DNA from: Puniceicoccaceae bacterium K14
Lineage (GTDB): Bacteria; Verrucomicrobiota; Verrucomicrobiia; Opitutales; Opitutaceae
DNA length: 64,000 nt
Reading direction: 5' to 3'
Assembly (NCBI GenBank): GCA_022538095.1
Contig: JAKYXN010000005.1
Location: 62,001 to 126,000 of the forward strand
The translations under genes were made by a program, and so were the position numbers. Of this stretch, positions 53,009 through 61,463 are shown piece by piece (position 1 is the stretch's first letter; every line of letters begins with the position of its first letter). The notes under the pieces were generated by a model that was given only the letters and a program-made list of their open reading frames with translations, had not been told where the DNA came from and searched no databases.

Positions 53009-54982
53009 TTAGTTGGATACATCTTCATTTACTAGTGCTATAGGAGTTGAATCTGCATGATTTATTACATCAAAAACTTCTTGAACTGCTGCATAAAAAC
53101 GATTCGCAACTCTTAATGCTTTTAGTGTGTAATTCCTTTCAAAATACAACTCACGATTTCTCGCATCAAACTTTGACCAAGTTGTAAAGTCTAGTAGAGC
53201 ATTTTCAATGTTCGCGTTCTTACTGTAATCTTTCTCCAAACTATAGCCTTCCGGCACGCTTATTGTTACTTTGTCTCGCTGGTGTGTCTTAAAATTAAAT
53301 GCAATCCCTTCCGTTCTTTCCTCCTCAGGAAACAAACGTGGCGACGCCACTTCAAACAAACTTGGCTTCACAATTATCCGATTATCCAGTACATCCGCAT
53401 AACCGGGCACTTTCAAACGATAACTTACTCGTAATTCATTGTCATGAAGATGCACACCTTCAACTACGACTTCCTTTACACTCGAACGCGGCAGACGAGA
53501 CTTCCAAACATCTTGCTCAATATACTCTTCCACCTCCTCATCTGTCATCGTGGAAAATAAACGCTTCCTCCAAAGACTTTCATATCCTTTGTAAAGGATT
53601 GTTACCTCCCCTTCCAGATCACCATATTCATCCACTGAGGCATTGATGGTTCTTTCCGCATTGGAATAGTCATCCTCAACCTTACTTGTTTTCATTAAAT
53701 AGTAATACTTTTTTTCCGTGGTAATGACACTACCGTCTACATTTTCTGGATTCAAAGTTTCTATCGGCAAGAACCGGCTACCTGGGTCAAAGAACCTCCA
53801 CGTTTCGCCTTGTCGGATCGAAACGATCCAGTCTGATAAATTAAACGAACTCAGAGCATTTTTGTTATACGTATAAAGCTGATGATTTTCAACCTGAGCG
53901 AATCGAGCATGAAATCCCGCTACGGAAGCGAGGGATGCAAATACGCCATTAATGTCATAACGAGTCCCATAACAATTTCTTATAGTCATATTCGGGTTAT
54001 CGTTTTCTTTTAGATTCTCGAGTTCCTCCTCGGTGTATTTGTCAGTGTAGAAACTGATGTTCGTCAGTTCTTGGGTACAATATTCATAAGCCGCCTTAAG
54101 TTTGTCTTCCCCGTGGTATAGCCCCTCAAAAAGCTTAGCCGCCAGTTTCTTAACCTCTTTTTGCTTAGCTTTTACATAATCACTATTAACGCTAATAACA
54201 GTACCACCCCTGTAATCCCAATACTTTTTCTGAGTTAACTGATTCAGGTGGGATGCATACTGTAAGTAGATAAAAGGCTCAAAATCCTTGCGGGGTGGAA
54301 TATAGGATTTAGTCGAAGCCGCTGGTTCATGTTTTGAGCTGTAGTAGTATTTGCCACCCTTCTTATCTACCCCAATCCTGCAATTGTAAGGAACTATACG
54401 CGACGCCATAGCAGTATGAAATTTGATAGATAAATCAAAATTCCAAGTAGCCCATTCTGCCCGAACAGGAATGTCAAAGCTGGGAACCCAGTAACGCCTC
54501 GAGGCCGTCCAGCGATACTCGATAATACAACCAGGCGACAAATTCGGAAAAGAGAATGACTTCGCATTTCCCTCAAACTTGTCATCCTTGTATATCTGCC
54601 TCGTGTATACATCACTCTTATCGAGATAAGCAACTGAACCATCCGGATAGATGATACGGGCTTTTATAGAGTATATTCGCCAACCTGTTTGGTAAAGCAG
54701 GTCTATTTTATCGAGTTTATCGACCCCAGCTTCAGTGTAAATTTTCAATCGATTGTGATACTTAAAAAGTGTATCACTGCCTGAGTCGTCCACGTTCAGT
54801 TTTCGGTATAAAAACTCTGCATCCGCCTCAGGGTCAACCTTCCCACTCCCAATTGATAATTCCTCTTCGGGAATTGCCTTCCATCCACCTTTTGCTAAAT
54901 CCGAGTTTCCACGAAGCTCGAATTGATAGTTTAGAACTAGGACGCAAAAGATCCAAAGGAGAGACGAGAGAGAACGAATCAT
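53009..54982 (-). CDS. DUF3857/transglutaminase-like exported protein, degenerate triad
   Basis: A 657-residue paralogue of the following gene with the same layout: signal peptide MIRSLSSLLWIFCVLVLNYQ, DUF3857 domain (VDKLDKIDLLYQTGWRIYSI), transglutaminase-like core. The Cys region reads RNCYGTRYDINGVFASLASV rather than GDCKD, and the expected His position is replaced (SDWIVSI where the paralogue has FDHCIVG), while Asp is kept in WRFFDPGS. It is therefore probably inactive and could be a regulatory or binding partner of its neighbour. Confidence 0.85.
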   Translation of the reverse strand: MIRSLSSLLWIFCVLVLNYQFELRGNSDLAKGGWKAIPEEELSIGSGKVDPEADAEFLYRKLNVDDSGSDTLFKYHNRLKIYTEAGVDKLDKIDLLYQTGWRIYSIKARIIYPDGSVAYLDKSDVYTRQIYKDDKFEGNAKSFSFPNLSPGCIIEYRWTASRRYWVPSFDIPVRAEWATWNFDLSIKFHTAMASRIVPYNCRIGVDKKGGKYYYSSKHEPAASTKSYIPPRKDFEPFIYLQYASHLNQLTQKKYWDYRGGTVISVNSDYVKAKQKEVKKLAAKLFEGLYHGEDKLKAAYEYCTQELTNISFYTDKYTEEELENLKENDNPNMTIRNCYGTRYDINGVFASLASVAGFHARFAQVENHQLYTYNKNALSSFNLSDWIVSIRQGETWRFFDPGSRFLPIETLNPENVDGSVITTEKKYYYLMKTSKVEDDYSNAERTINASVDEYGDLEGEVTILYKGYESLWRKRLFSTMTDEEVEEYIEQDVWKSRLPRSSVKEVVVEGVHLHDNELRVSYRLKVPGYADVLDNRIIVKPSLFEVASPRLFPEEERTEGIAFNFKTHQRDKVTISVPEGYSLEKDYSKNANIENALLDFTTWSKFDARNRELYFERNYTLKALRVANRFYAAVQEVFDVINHADSTPIALVNEDVSN

Positions 54983-55133
54983 TAAAGGACCGATAGATCT
55001 ACACCCAATCCTGATCAAGGATAAACCTTAGAGCCTGCGCACAACTTAACTAAATTCAACTCAGATACTTACACTCGCAAATAATCTGAAATGCGGATTT
55101 GAAATTTCGCCGTTATCAGCAAACCTTGAGATC

Positions 55134-56666
55134 ATGCGCATCACCCCATTCACTTTAATTATATTGCTCTGCCTAAATGCGCTTGTCGCCGCACCTAAAC
55201 TTCCAAAGCCATGGGAATTTGGACAACTACCAACTTGGGATGCCGGCGTTCGAGGAGGTATTCCGAAGGTGAAAACCAAAATCGAAATAGATGCGGAGGT
55301 TTTATCCTCTAAAACTGATCCAGCTGCTTTTATCCAAAGCATTATCGATTCTACGAAAGCTCCCGCTGCCATTCTACTGCCCAAAGGAACCTACCACCTC
55401 ACGAGTCCTCTCTCATTAAAAAGCGGTATTGTTCTTAGAGGCCAAGGACCCAAGCGTACGATTCTGAAATTTGATATCACACTTCCCGATACAGAGTATA
55501 CCTTTGAACGCCCCAGCCTTGGATCAATAAGGTTTGAAGGAAGCATCAGTGAAAAAGAAATTTCATTAACCGATATTCACCTAAAAGGTACGACTACCCT
55601 AAAGATTGCCGAAGCCGACACCTTCAAAAAGGGCGACTTGATCGAAGTTTTTTCCGAAAATGACCCCGCCCTTCTTTATACCGATCCACGATGGAAACGC
55701 CCTTGGGCAGATCGAGCATTGGGCCAAATCGTATCGATCGTTTCGATCAAAGCGAACACCATCAAAATTGATACTCCTCTCCGCCTCAATTTTTATCTCG
55801 AGCTCAACCCACGTATCCGCAAAATCGAACCGATTGAAGAAGCAGGCGTCGAAAACTTAGGTCTCGAAAGAATCGACAATTCCATTGATAGCATAATCGG
55901 TTTCGAAGGAGCCCTTAATTGTTGGGCTTTAAATTGTAATTCCTTTATGGCAGGCCGCGGCCATATTTGGGTAAATCATAGTCGGTTCGTCACTGTCCAA
56001 GGAAACGAGGTTCATCATGCATTTAGTTATGATGGCGGTGGAAATGGATACGGCTTGGTTGCAGGCAACATCGCCGTTGACTGTCTCTACATCGACAATA
56101 TTGCCCACAATTTACGCCATTCCTATATGGCCAAAAAAGGTTCAAACGGGAATGTATTCGCCTACAACTACTCGCACACCCGCCGCCGCGAACCGGAAGG
56201 CGAGCCGCTTCTTTGCGACATTTCGCTCCACGGCCACTACCCGTACCAAAATCTATTCGAAGGCAATGTCGTTGAATACGTCGACCTTGCCGATCATTGG
56301 GGGCCTACGGGACCCGACACCACTTTCTTCCGCAATCGTATCAAAGATAAAGTCACTATTCGAGACTACTCGCACCACATGCGCTTTATAGGAAACGTAA
56401 TCCAAAATAACGGAATACATCCTGATATCACGGTGCAAAACACAAGCCTCCTGGAAAACATTTTGCTTTCAGCCCCAAATGACGATCAGCCCAAGTACGA
56501 AGGCGAGTTGCCCGCATCTCTGATTTTTGAGAGCAAGCCTGGCTTCTGGGGAGACGATCTTGCTTGGCCGTCAATTGGCCCAGATTCAGATAATTCCCAA
56601 GATATCGTGATCCCAGCTCAACATCGTTGGGAAAAATCGAAAAAATTGAGCGACATGGATTCCTAA
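55134..56666 (+). CDS. Secreted right-handed beta-helix protein (pectate-lyase-like fold)
   Basis: A 510-residue exported protein. Signal peptide MRITPFTLIILLCLNALVAA, then a pectate-lyase-type start (AILLPKGTYHLTSPLSLKSG, IVLRGQGPKRTILKFD) and a beta-helix with repeats such as VQGNEVHHAFSYDGGGNGYG and GNVFAYNYSHTRRREPEGEP. No known catalytic Arg/Lys arrangement could be placed, so whether it is a lyase, hydrolase or binding protein is unclear. It is a single gene, divergent from the DUF3857 pair. Confidence 0.78.
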   Translation: MRITPFTLIILLCLNALVAAPKLPKPWEFGQLPTWDAGVRGGIPKVKTKIEIDAEVLSSKTDPAAFIQSIIDSTKAPAAILLPKGTYHLTSPLSLKSGIVLRGQGPKRTILKFDITLPDTEYTFERPSLGSIRFEGSISEKEISLTDIHLKGTTTLKIAEADTFKKGDLIEVFSENDPALLYTDPRWKRPWADRALGQIVSIVSIKANTIKIDTPLRLNFYLELNPRIRKIEPIEEAGVENLGLERIDNSIDSIIGFEGALNCWALNCNSFMAGRGHIWVNHSRFVTVQGNEVHHAFSYDGGGNGYGLVAGNIAVDCLYIDNIAHNLRHSYMAKKGSNGNVFAYNYSHTRRREPEGEPLLCDISLHGHYPYQNLFEGNVVEYVDLADHWGPTGPDTTFFRNRIKDKVTIRDYSHHMRFIGNVIQNNGIHPDITVQNTSLLENILLSAPNDDQPKYEGELPASLIFESKPGFWGDDLAWPSIGPDSDNSQDIVIPAQHRWEKSKKLSDMDS

Positions 56667-56731
56667 GATACCTGCATATCATTGCACGCTTGCCTTAATC
56701 CTAGCTTATCTCCTTGCTGCCCCGTTTTCCC

Positions 56732-57982
56732 ATGAGCAAGCACAGTCAGCCTCCACGCAAATTCCGACCAGAGCCCTTCGAATACCACCAGGAAATCGAA
56801 TTGGAAATCACCTCTTTGACGAACATGGGTCAAGGCGTTGGCCGCATCAATGATTGGGTGATCTTCGTCCGCTTCACCCTCCCTGGGGAAAAAGTCAAAG
56901 CCCGTGTTTATCGCAACGACAAGAATTTCTCCGAAGCAGATCTTGTCGAAGTCATAACGCCCTCGCCTCACCGAATCGACCCGAACTGCCAATATTTCGG
57001 AGAATGCGGAGGTTGCCAGTACCAGCATTTTGATTACGAGGAACAGCTAAAATGGAAAACCCAACAAGTTAAGGAGCTTCTCTGGCATATGGTACGTATT
57101 GAGCAAGAAGTTTTGCCAGCGATCGCATCGCCTAAAGAGTACGCCTACCGATCAAAAATCACCCCTCACTTTGCCAAACCCAAAGAAGGTATTTCTCCAA
57201 AACTCGGGTACTTAAAAGCGGGAACTCGATTCAGTTATGTCGATGTAGAGGAATGCCCTTTGGTCTCTCAAGCGATGAATGATCGACTCAGCGAGCTTCG
57301 AGCAGAGGTCTTCCAAAAAGCCGACGAAAAGGCTTATCGAAAAGGAGCCACTTTACTTATTCGAGAACACATCGATGGCGTAAGCAGCGACCCCAAGGCG
57401 ACGATTCGCGAAAAAGTGGGCGATATCCATTTCTCATTTACTGCAGGCGAATTTTTTCAAAATAACCCGCACATCTTGCCTCAATTCACTGAATACGTCA
57501 GCAGCCAAGCAAAAAGGGTCGGCGCCCGTTTTCTAGTCGATGCCTACTGTGGCAGTGGGTTGTTTTGTCTTACCGCAGCGAACGACTTCGAAAAAGCAAT
57601 CGGCGTCGAGGTCTCGGAACACTCCGTAAAGTGGGCGGTACAAAACGCTCAAGATAACAACGTAGACAACGCTTCATTTGTTCTCGGGGATGCCGCATCG
57701 ATTTTCGAACATATCGATTTTCCAGGAGATGAGTCGGCCGTTATTATCGATCCTCCACGGAAAGGATCCAACGAGGATTTCCTCACTCAGCTAATTCAAT
57801 TTGGTCCCAAATCGATCGTTTACGTCTCGTGCAATCCTTCCACTCAAATGCGCGATTTGAACACCTTGCTTTCCGGTGGGTACGAAATCGCAGAAGTTCA
57901 ACCATTTGACCTCTTCCCCCAAACCAAGCACCTAGAATGCGTGGTCACCTTGAACAAAACGGGAACCACCAAGGAATCTTAG
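56732..57982 (+). CDS. Class I SAM-dependent RNA uridine methyltransferase, TrmA/RlmD family
   Basis: A 416-residue enzyme that makes 5-methyluridine in rRNA or tRNA. An N-terminal TRAM domain (EIELEITSLTNMGQGVGRIN) is followed by an Fe-S cluster motif (CQYFGECGGCQYQHFDYEEQ), the SAM site (FLVDAYCGSGLFCLTAA) and the catalytic motif IVYVSCNPSTQ. Residue DPPRKG is intact. Which RNA position it methylates is not decidable. The ATG chosen replaces a TTG six codons upstream. It overlaps the convergent response regulator by four bases. Confidence 0.92.
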   Translation: MSKHSQPPRKFRPEPFEYHQEIELEITSLTNMGQGVGRINDWVIFVRFTLPGEKVKARVYRNDKNFSEADLVEVITPSPHRIDPNCQYFGECGGCQYQHFDYEEQLKWKTQQVKELLWHMVRIEQEVLPAIASPKEYAYRSKITPHFAKPKEGISPKLGYLKAGTRFSYVDVEECPLVSQAMNDRLSELRAEVFQKADEKAYRKGATLLIREHIDGVSSDPKATIREKVGDIHFSFTAGEFFQNNPHILPQFTEYVSSQAKRVGARFLVDAYCGSGLFCLTAANDFEKAIGVEVSEHSVKWAVQNAQDNNVDNASFVLGDAASIFEHIDFPGDESAVIIDPPRKGSNEDFLTQLIQFGPKSIVYVSCNPSTQMRDLNTLLSGGYEIAEVQPFDLFPQTKHLECVVTLNKTGTTKES

Positions 57983-58374
57983 TTATTTCCTGCCGTTAGG
58001 CGCGAAACAACCGTGAAGAGCGATTCAGGCTGAAACGGCTTGGAGAGAGCCGGAAATTCGATCCCGTCCAAACGTAGCTTCGTTTCTTCGCCAGGTTTGG
58101 CCACTTTCGAAAGAAGGGACGTAAGAAAAAGTACGTTCAAATCCTTACCTGCAGCAGATTTTTTCAGCTGTTTGACCATTTCTGAGCCATTCATATCAGG
58201 TAGCATGATGTCTGCGATGAGGAGGTCAGGTTTTTCACGTAAAGTTAGTTCAATAGCAAAACGCCCTTCCGAAGTGGACAAAACCTCAAAGCCTTTCTTT
58301 TCCAAAAATGCGGTTAATACCCGAGCAGAAGACCGGTCGTCTTCAAGCACTACAATTTTCTTTTTATCGTTCAT
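57979..58374 (-). CDS. Single-domain response regulator (receiver only)
   Basis: A 131-residue CheY-like receiver. The acidic pocket is LEDDRSS (residues 10-16), the phosphoacceptor Asp55 lies in DLLIADIMLPDMNG, Thr85 in VLFLTS, and Lys112 in LSKPF. No output domain exists, so it acts by docking to another protein or as a phosphate relay. No histidine kinase is adjacent. Confidence 0.92.
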   Translation of the reverse strand: MNDKKKIVVLEDDRSSARVLTAFLEKKGFEVLSTSEGRFAIELTLREKPDLLIADIMLPDMNGSEMVKQLKKSAAGKDLNVLFLTSLLSKVAKPGEETKLRLDGIEFPALSKPFQPESLFTVVSRLTAGNN

Positions 58375-58560
58375 TTTGGTAATAATTCTTATTCGCCACG
58401 GGGATCTTGATGTTCTTGCTCAATGTAGCCCAAAGAAGGAGAGATCCTAAGAGACGTTATGTTGGGCTTTTTATCGGCAAATTTCCGAAAACGTTTACCT
58501 AGAAAACGCCGGAGAACCTCTGTGCCCCTTTTAAATAAAAAGGACCATACCATTAAAGCG

Positions 58561-59058
58561 CTAACACGATTCCAATTCGCGAATTTGATCCCGCAACTTA
58601 GCGGCTTCTTCGTATTCCTCGGTCAATACGAGTTCTTGCAGTCGTTCTTTTAGAGCAGCGATTTCTCTCAGTGGGTCTTTATTAACAACCCCTGGCGATC
58701 CCTTGCCTTTATGCAGGAGTCCGCGCTGCACCTTTTCCAGCACCTTGGATAGTCCTTCGGCGAATGTATGATAGCACTCCGAACAGCCTAAGCGCCCCTT
58801 CTCTTTAAAATCCTCTTTGGTAAATCCACAATTCGGGCAGGCAGTGGATTTTTTAGACGGGTTCGCCATCGTTTGCTTCGACACCGCTTTACCAGCAAAC
58901 TGCATGACATCTGCCCCCATAGAGCTAGTGGCCATCTTAGCCGTAGGACAGCTTTCGCAAACACTCATTTTGGAGAGCTTTCCATCTATCACTTGAGATA
59001 GGTGGAGAGTACATGGCTTCACACAATTCGCACATTTGTTAGGTCGCTTCTCGCTCAT
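58561..59058 (-). CDS. McsA-like zinc-finger/UVR-domain protein
   Basis: A 165-residue protein with three pairs of CxxC-type cysteines (CANCVKPC, CESC, CPNCGFTKEDFKEKGRLGCSEC) and a C-terminal UVR motif (EIAALKERLQELVLTEEYEE). This is the layout of McsA, the activator of the protein-arginine kinase McsB in the CtsR/ClpC stress system. Neither mcsB, clpC nor ctsR lies next to it, which is unusual. It may still pair with them at a distance. Confidence 0.88.
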   Translation of the reverse strand: MSEKRPNKCANCVKPCTLHLSQVIDGKLSKMSVCESCPTAKMATSSMGADVMQFAGKAVSKQTMANPSKKSTACPNCGFTKEDFKEKGRLGCSECYHTFAEGLSKVLEKVQRGLLHKGKGSPGVVNKDPLREIAALKERLQELVLTEEYEEAAKLRDQIRELESC

Positions 59059-59186
59059 TTAAGTCAGCTACAGGTCTATTTTAGAATTCGTTCAATATAG
59101 ATTCGACCAGATACCAAGCGATATTCAGCAAAAAGATTTAAAAAGCGAGCTCGCCTCTCATTGAAGCCTGCCTCTAAGCTCAGTTC

Positions 59187-59636
59187 ATGTCACAACACAA
59201 AGCTACGCTTACTTGGAAACGCGGCGACGCAGACTTTTCCTACAAAACCTATTCGCGGAACCATCAATGGGACTTCGGCCCAGAGTCTAGCATCACCGCA
59301 TCCGCTGCCGCTCAATACCTAGGCGACGAAACAAAAGTCGACCCTGAACAAGCCTTCGTCGCCTCCCTCTCTAGCTGCCATATGCTCACTTTCCTCGCTA
59401 TCGCTTCTATGAAAAAGATCGTTGTCGAGAGCTATGAAGATCAGGCAATCGGCCATCTGGAAAAAAACGAAGATGGAGTCATGGCGATTACTCGAGTCGA
59501 TCTCTACCCAAAGATAGAATTCGCTGGCGGCCAAGAACCTGATAAAGCGACTCAAGAAAAATTTCATGAACTCGCTCACAAACAATGCTTTCTTGCCAAT
59601 TCAGTGAAATGCCCGATTAAAGTGAATCTCACTTAA
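59187..59636 (+). CDS. OsmC/Ohr-family peroxide-protective protein
   Basis: A 149-residue cytosolic protein. The peroxidatic cysteine is in LSSCHMLTFLAIASMK (residues ~60) and the second in HKQCFLANSVKCPIKVNL. Arg in SYKTYSRNHQW and Glu in DPEQAFVASL are typical of the active-site network. Such proteins reduce organic hydroperoxides with thiol donors. OsmC and Ohr subgroups cannot be separated with confidence. It is a single gene before the tRNA. Confidence 0.88.
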   Translation: MSQHKATLTWKRGDADFSYKTYSRNHQWDFGPESSITASAAAQYLGDETKVDPEQAFVASLSSCHMLTFLAIASMKKIVVESYEDQAIGHLEKNEDGVMAITRVDLYPKIEFAGGQEPDKATQEKFHELAHKQCFLANSVKCPIKVNLT

Positions 59637-59737
59637 TCGTATCTGCATAAAACCTACGCAAAAGCAATTGCTCTGCTAGTAGGAATAACGCTTGCCAAGC
59701 GCAACAAAAGTTACTTTCTTCCCACCTTCCAATTGTC

Positions 59738-59814
59738 GGGCCTGTAGCTCAGTTGGTTAGAGCAGTGGACTCATAATCCATTGGTCCTCGGTTCGAGTCC
59801 GAGCGGGCCCACCA
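59738..59814 (+). tRNA. tRNA-Ile with CAU anticodon (AUA-reading, lysidine-modified)
   Basis: A complete 77-base cloverleaf with encoded CCA end. Anticodon loop CTCATAA gives CAU, so Met, fMet and Ile2 are candidates. The first acceptor pair is G-C, excluding fMet. Acceptor pairs C4-G69 and C5-G68 are the TilS recognition pairs, and the variable region reads TTGGTC as in Escherichia coli tRNA-Ile2, not GGGGTC as in elongator Met. Ile(CAU) is therefore favoured. Confidence 0.85.
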
Positions 59815-59852
59815 TTGATTTGGTCGATTTTCGCTGGATTTCAGTTTTCCAG

Positions 59853-60431
59853 CTAGCTCTCACTATCCGAAGACTCTTCCGCTCCAGATTGCTGATCTTT
59901 ACCCTTCATCAACTCTTGAATAGCTAGATTCCAAACCCCTGCTTGCTTGGACTTCGCTTCTTCCTGAGCTTTCAACAATTCAGAATCATTGCTCGCCTGA
60001 CTCGGAACCCATCGCGCCAAACCTTGGCGAACGAAAATCGCATTCACGTATTCGTCCGCAAGCGTGTAAACCTCAGCTAGGATCACATCGCCGTTGGCAA
60101 CCTCCTGCGGTTTGAATTTGAAACGCGAACCCAGAATACTCCCTTGCAGAAATTCGTCTATCTTTTCATCCTGCATCTCAGATTCATGAGCGACGCTAAT
60201 TCCGAAAAACTTTACCACTGCATTCTTCCCATTACCAAAGTCCACCGAAAGCGCGTCTTTACTCAATATCGAGTTTACCACCCCTTCGCGATCATGTGTC
60301 TCGCTCTTCTTGTTTAGAAAAATGAATGCAAAAGCGAGCGCTCCTACAAATAAAAGGATGAATACCAACATGGCTAAATCTGCGTTTAGGGTGAAAACGA
60401 GCGGTCGAGAATGAACACGCTTCTCGTTCAA
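59853..60431 (-). CDS. Membrane-anchored SNase-like protein, probably non-catalytic
   Basis: A 192-residue protein. One membrane helix (LAMLVFILLFVGALAFAFIF, residues ~19-38) is followed by a staphylococcal-nuclease fold. The C-terminal part EYVNAIFVRQGLARWVPSQA and AQEEAKSKQAGVWN is typical. The two catalytic Arg and the Glu of nuclease are not conserved: VRLLGID-PE becomes VKFFGISVAHE and the YGR-LA motif reads NGDVILAE. It likely serves as a binding module. The Ser/Glu-rich tail is flexible. Confidence 0.75.
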   Translation of the reverse strand: MNEKRVHSRPLVFTLNADLAMLVFILLFVGALAFAFIFLNKKSETHDREGVVNSILSKDALSVDFGNGKNAVVKFFGISVAHESEMQDEKIDEFLQGSILGSRFKFKPQEVANGDVILAEVYTLADEYVNAIFVRQGLARWVPSQASNDSELLKAQEEAKSKQAGVWNLAIQELMKGKDQQSGAEESSDSES

Positions 60432-60593
60432 ACTACGTCTATGCAGGAACGAAAAGGAAACCTTTCCCCAAAAACTTAATGATTTTGAAATTTATTTTAA
60501 GCTTTGCCCCAGATAAGCCCTTACAATCTAAAAATTTTAAACGTACAAAAACCTCGCTCACGAACCATCGATTCTAAAAGCTCGTATACTAAT

Positions 60594-61400
60594 ATGTTTC
60601 CATTTGAGACCATAAGCAGCCTACAAAACACTCGCGTCAAAAACCTCGTCAAACTCAGAAATCGCAAAACGCGAGACTCCCAAGGCGTATTCATCGCCGA
60701 AGGATACCGAGCTATTTCAAGAGCTTTGGAAACGAATATTATCCCCCAAGAAGTGTATTTTTCGCCTGAATGCTTTCTCGGCGAAAATGAAGAATCCCTC
60801 CTTAAACAACTCGCCGACTCCGGTTGCAAACTGTTCGAGCTCCAAAAACACGCATTCGAAAAAGTGTCCTATCGCGACCGCCCCGAAGGCTTACTCGCTG
60901 TAATTGAACAATGGAATCATCAGCTTGAAACGCTTAATCTAAGCGAATCACCCTTTTTGCTAATCGTCGAATCGATCGAAAAACCAGGCAATCTCGGGAC
61001 AATCCTACGCTCAGCCGATGCAGCAGGAGTAGACGCAGTGATCTGCTGCGACCCAGTTACCGACCTCTACAACCCAAATGTTGTACGATCTTCAACCGGC
61101 GTACTTTTCTCTATGCCAAGCGTAATGACATCCACAAAAGAGACGATCGACTGGCTCAAGAAAAACGGTATCCGTTCTGTAGCCACAACACCACACACCA
61201 CGAATCTTTACACTGACATCGACTACCAAGGCTCCATTGCAATCGTAATGGGAAGCGAACAATTCGGCCTCTCCGACACATGGCTAAAAGCTTGTGACAT
61301 CAAAACACGCATACCTATGGCAGGCCAAGCTGACTCTTTAAACGTTGCCATGGCAGCTCTCATCACTCTGTTCGAAGCCGTGCGCCAACGAAGCACATAG
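60594..61400 (+). CDS. SpoU/TrmH-family RNA 2'-O-methyltransferase
   Basis: A 268-residue SPOUT methyltransferase. An N-terminal substrate-binding domain (RVKNLVKLRNRKTRDSQGVF, EGYRAISRALET) precedes the SpoU core: IVESIEKPGNLGTILRSADA (motif 1, with the catalytic Arg), IVMGSEQFGLSD (motif 2) and IPMAGQADSLNVAMAALITL (motif 3, the knot). It methylates ribose in rRNA or tRNA. The ATG in MFPFETISSLQN is chosen; the 30 codons upstream do not resemble the family. Confidence 0.93.
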   Translation: MFPFETISSLQNTRVKNLVKLRNRKTRDSQGVFIAEGYRAISRALETNIIPQEVYFSPECFLGENEESLLKQLADSGCKLFELQKHAFEKVSYRDRPEGLLAVIEQWNHQLETLNLSESPFLLIVESIEKPGNLGTILRSADAAGVDAVICCDPVTDLYNPNVVRSSTGVLFSMPSVMTSTKETIDWLKKNGIRSVATTPHTTNLYTDIDYQGSIAIVMGSEQFGLSDTWLKACDIKTRIPMAGQADSLNVAMAALITLFEAVRQRST

Positions 61401-61463
61401 GAACCTAATAGATTTACACTAAGAAAATCGAATTCGCCTGCAGAAGCTTCATATCGACATCTA

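Noticed and set aside
59738-59814. Calling the CAU tRNA an elongator or initiator methionine tRNA
   Set aside because: The first pair excludes the initiator, and C4-G69/C5-G68 and the variable region fit tRNA-Ile2 better than elongator Met.
59831-59852. Hairpin GCTGGA/TCCAGC after the tRNA as a terminator
   Set aside because: The stem is only six pairs and neither strand has a T run after it.
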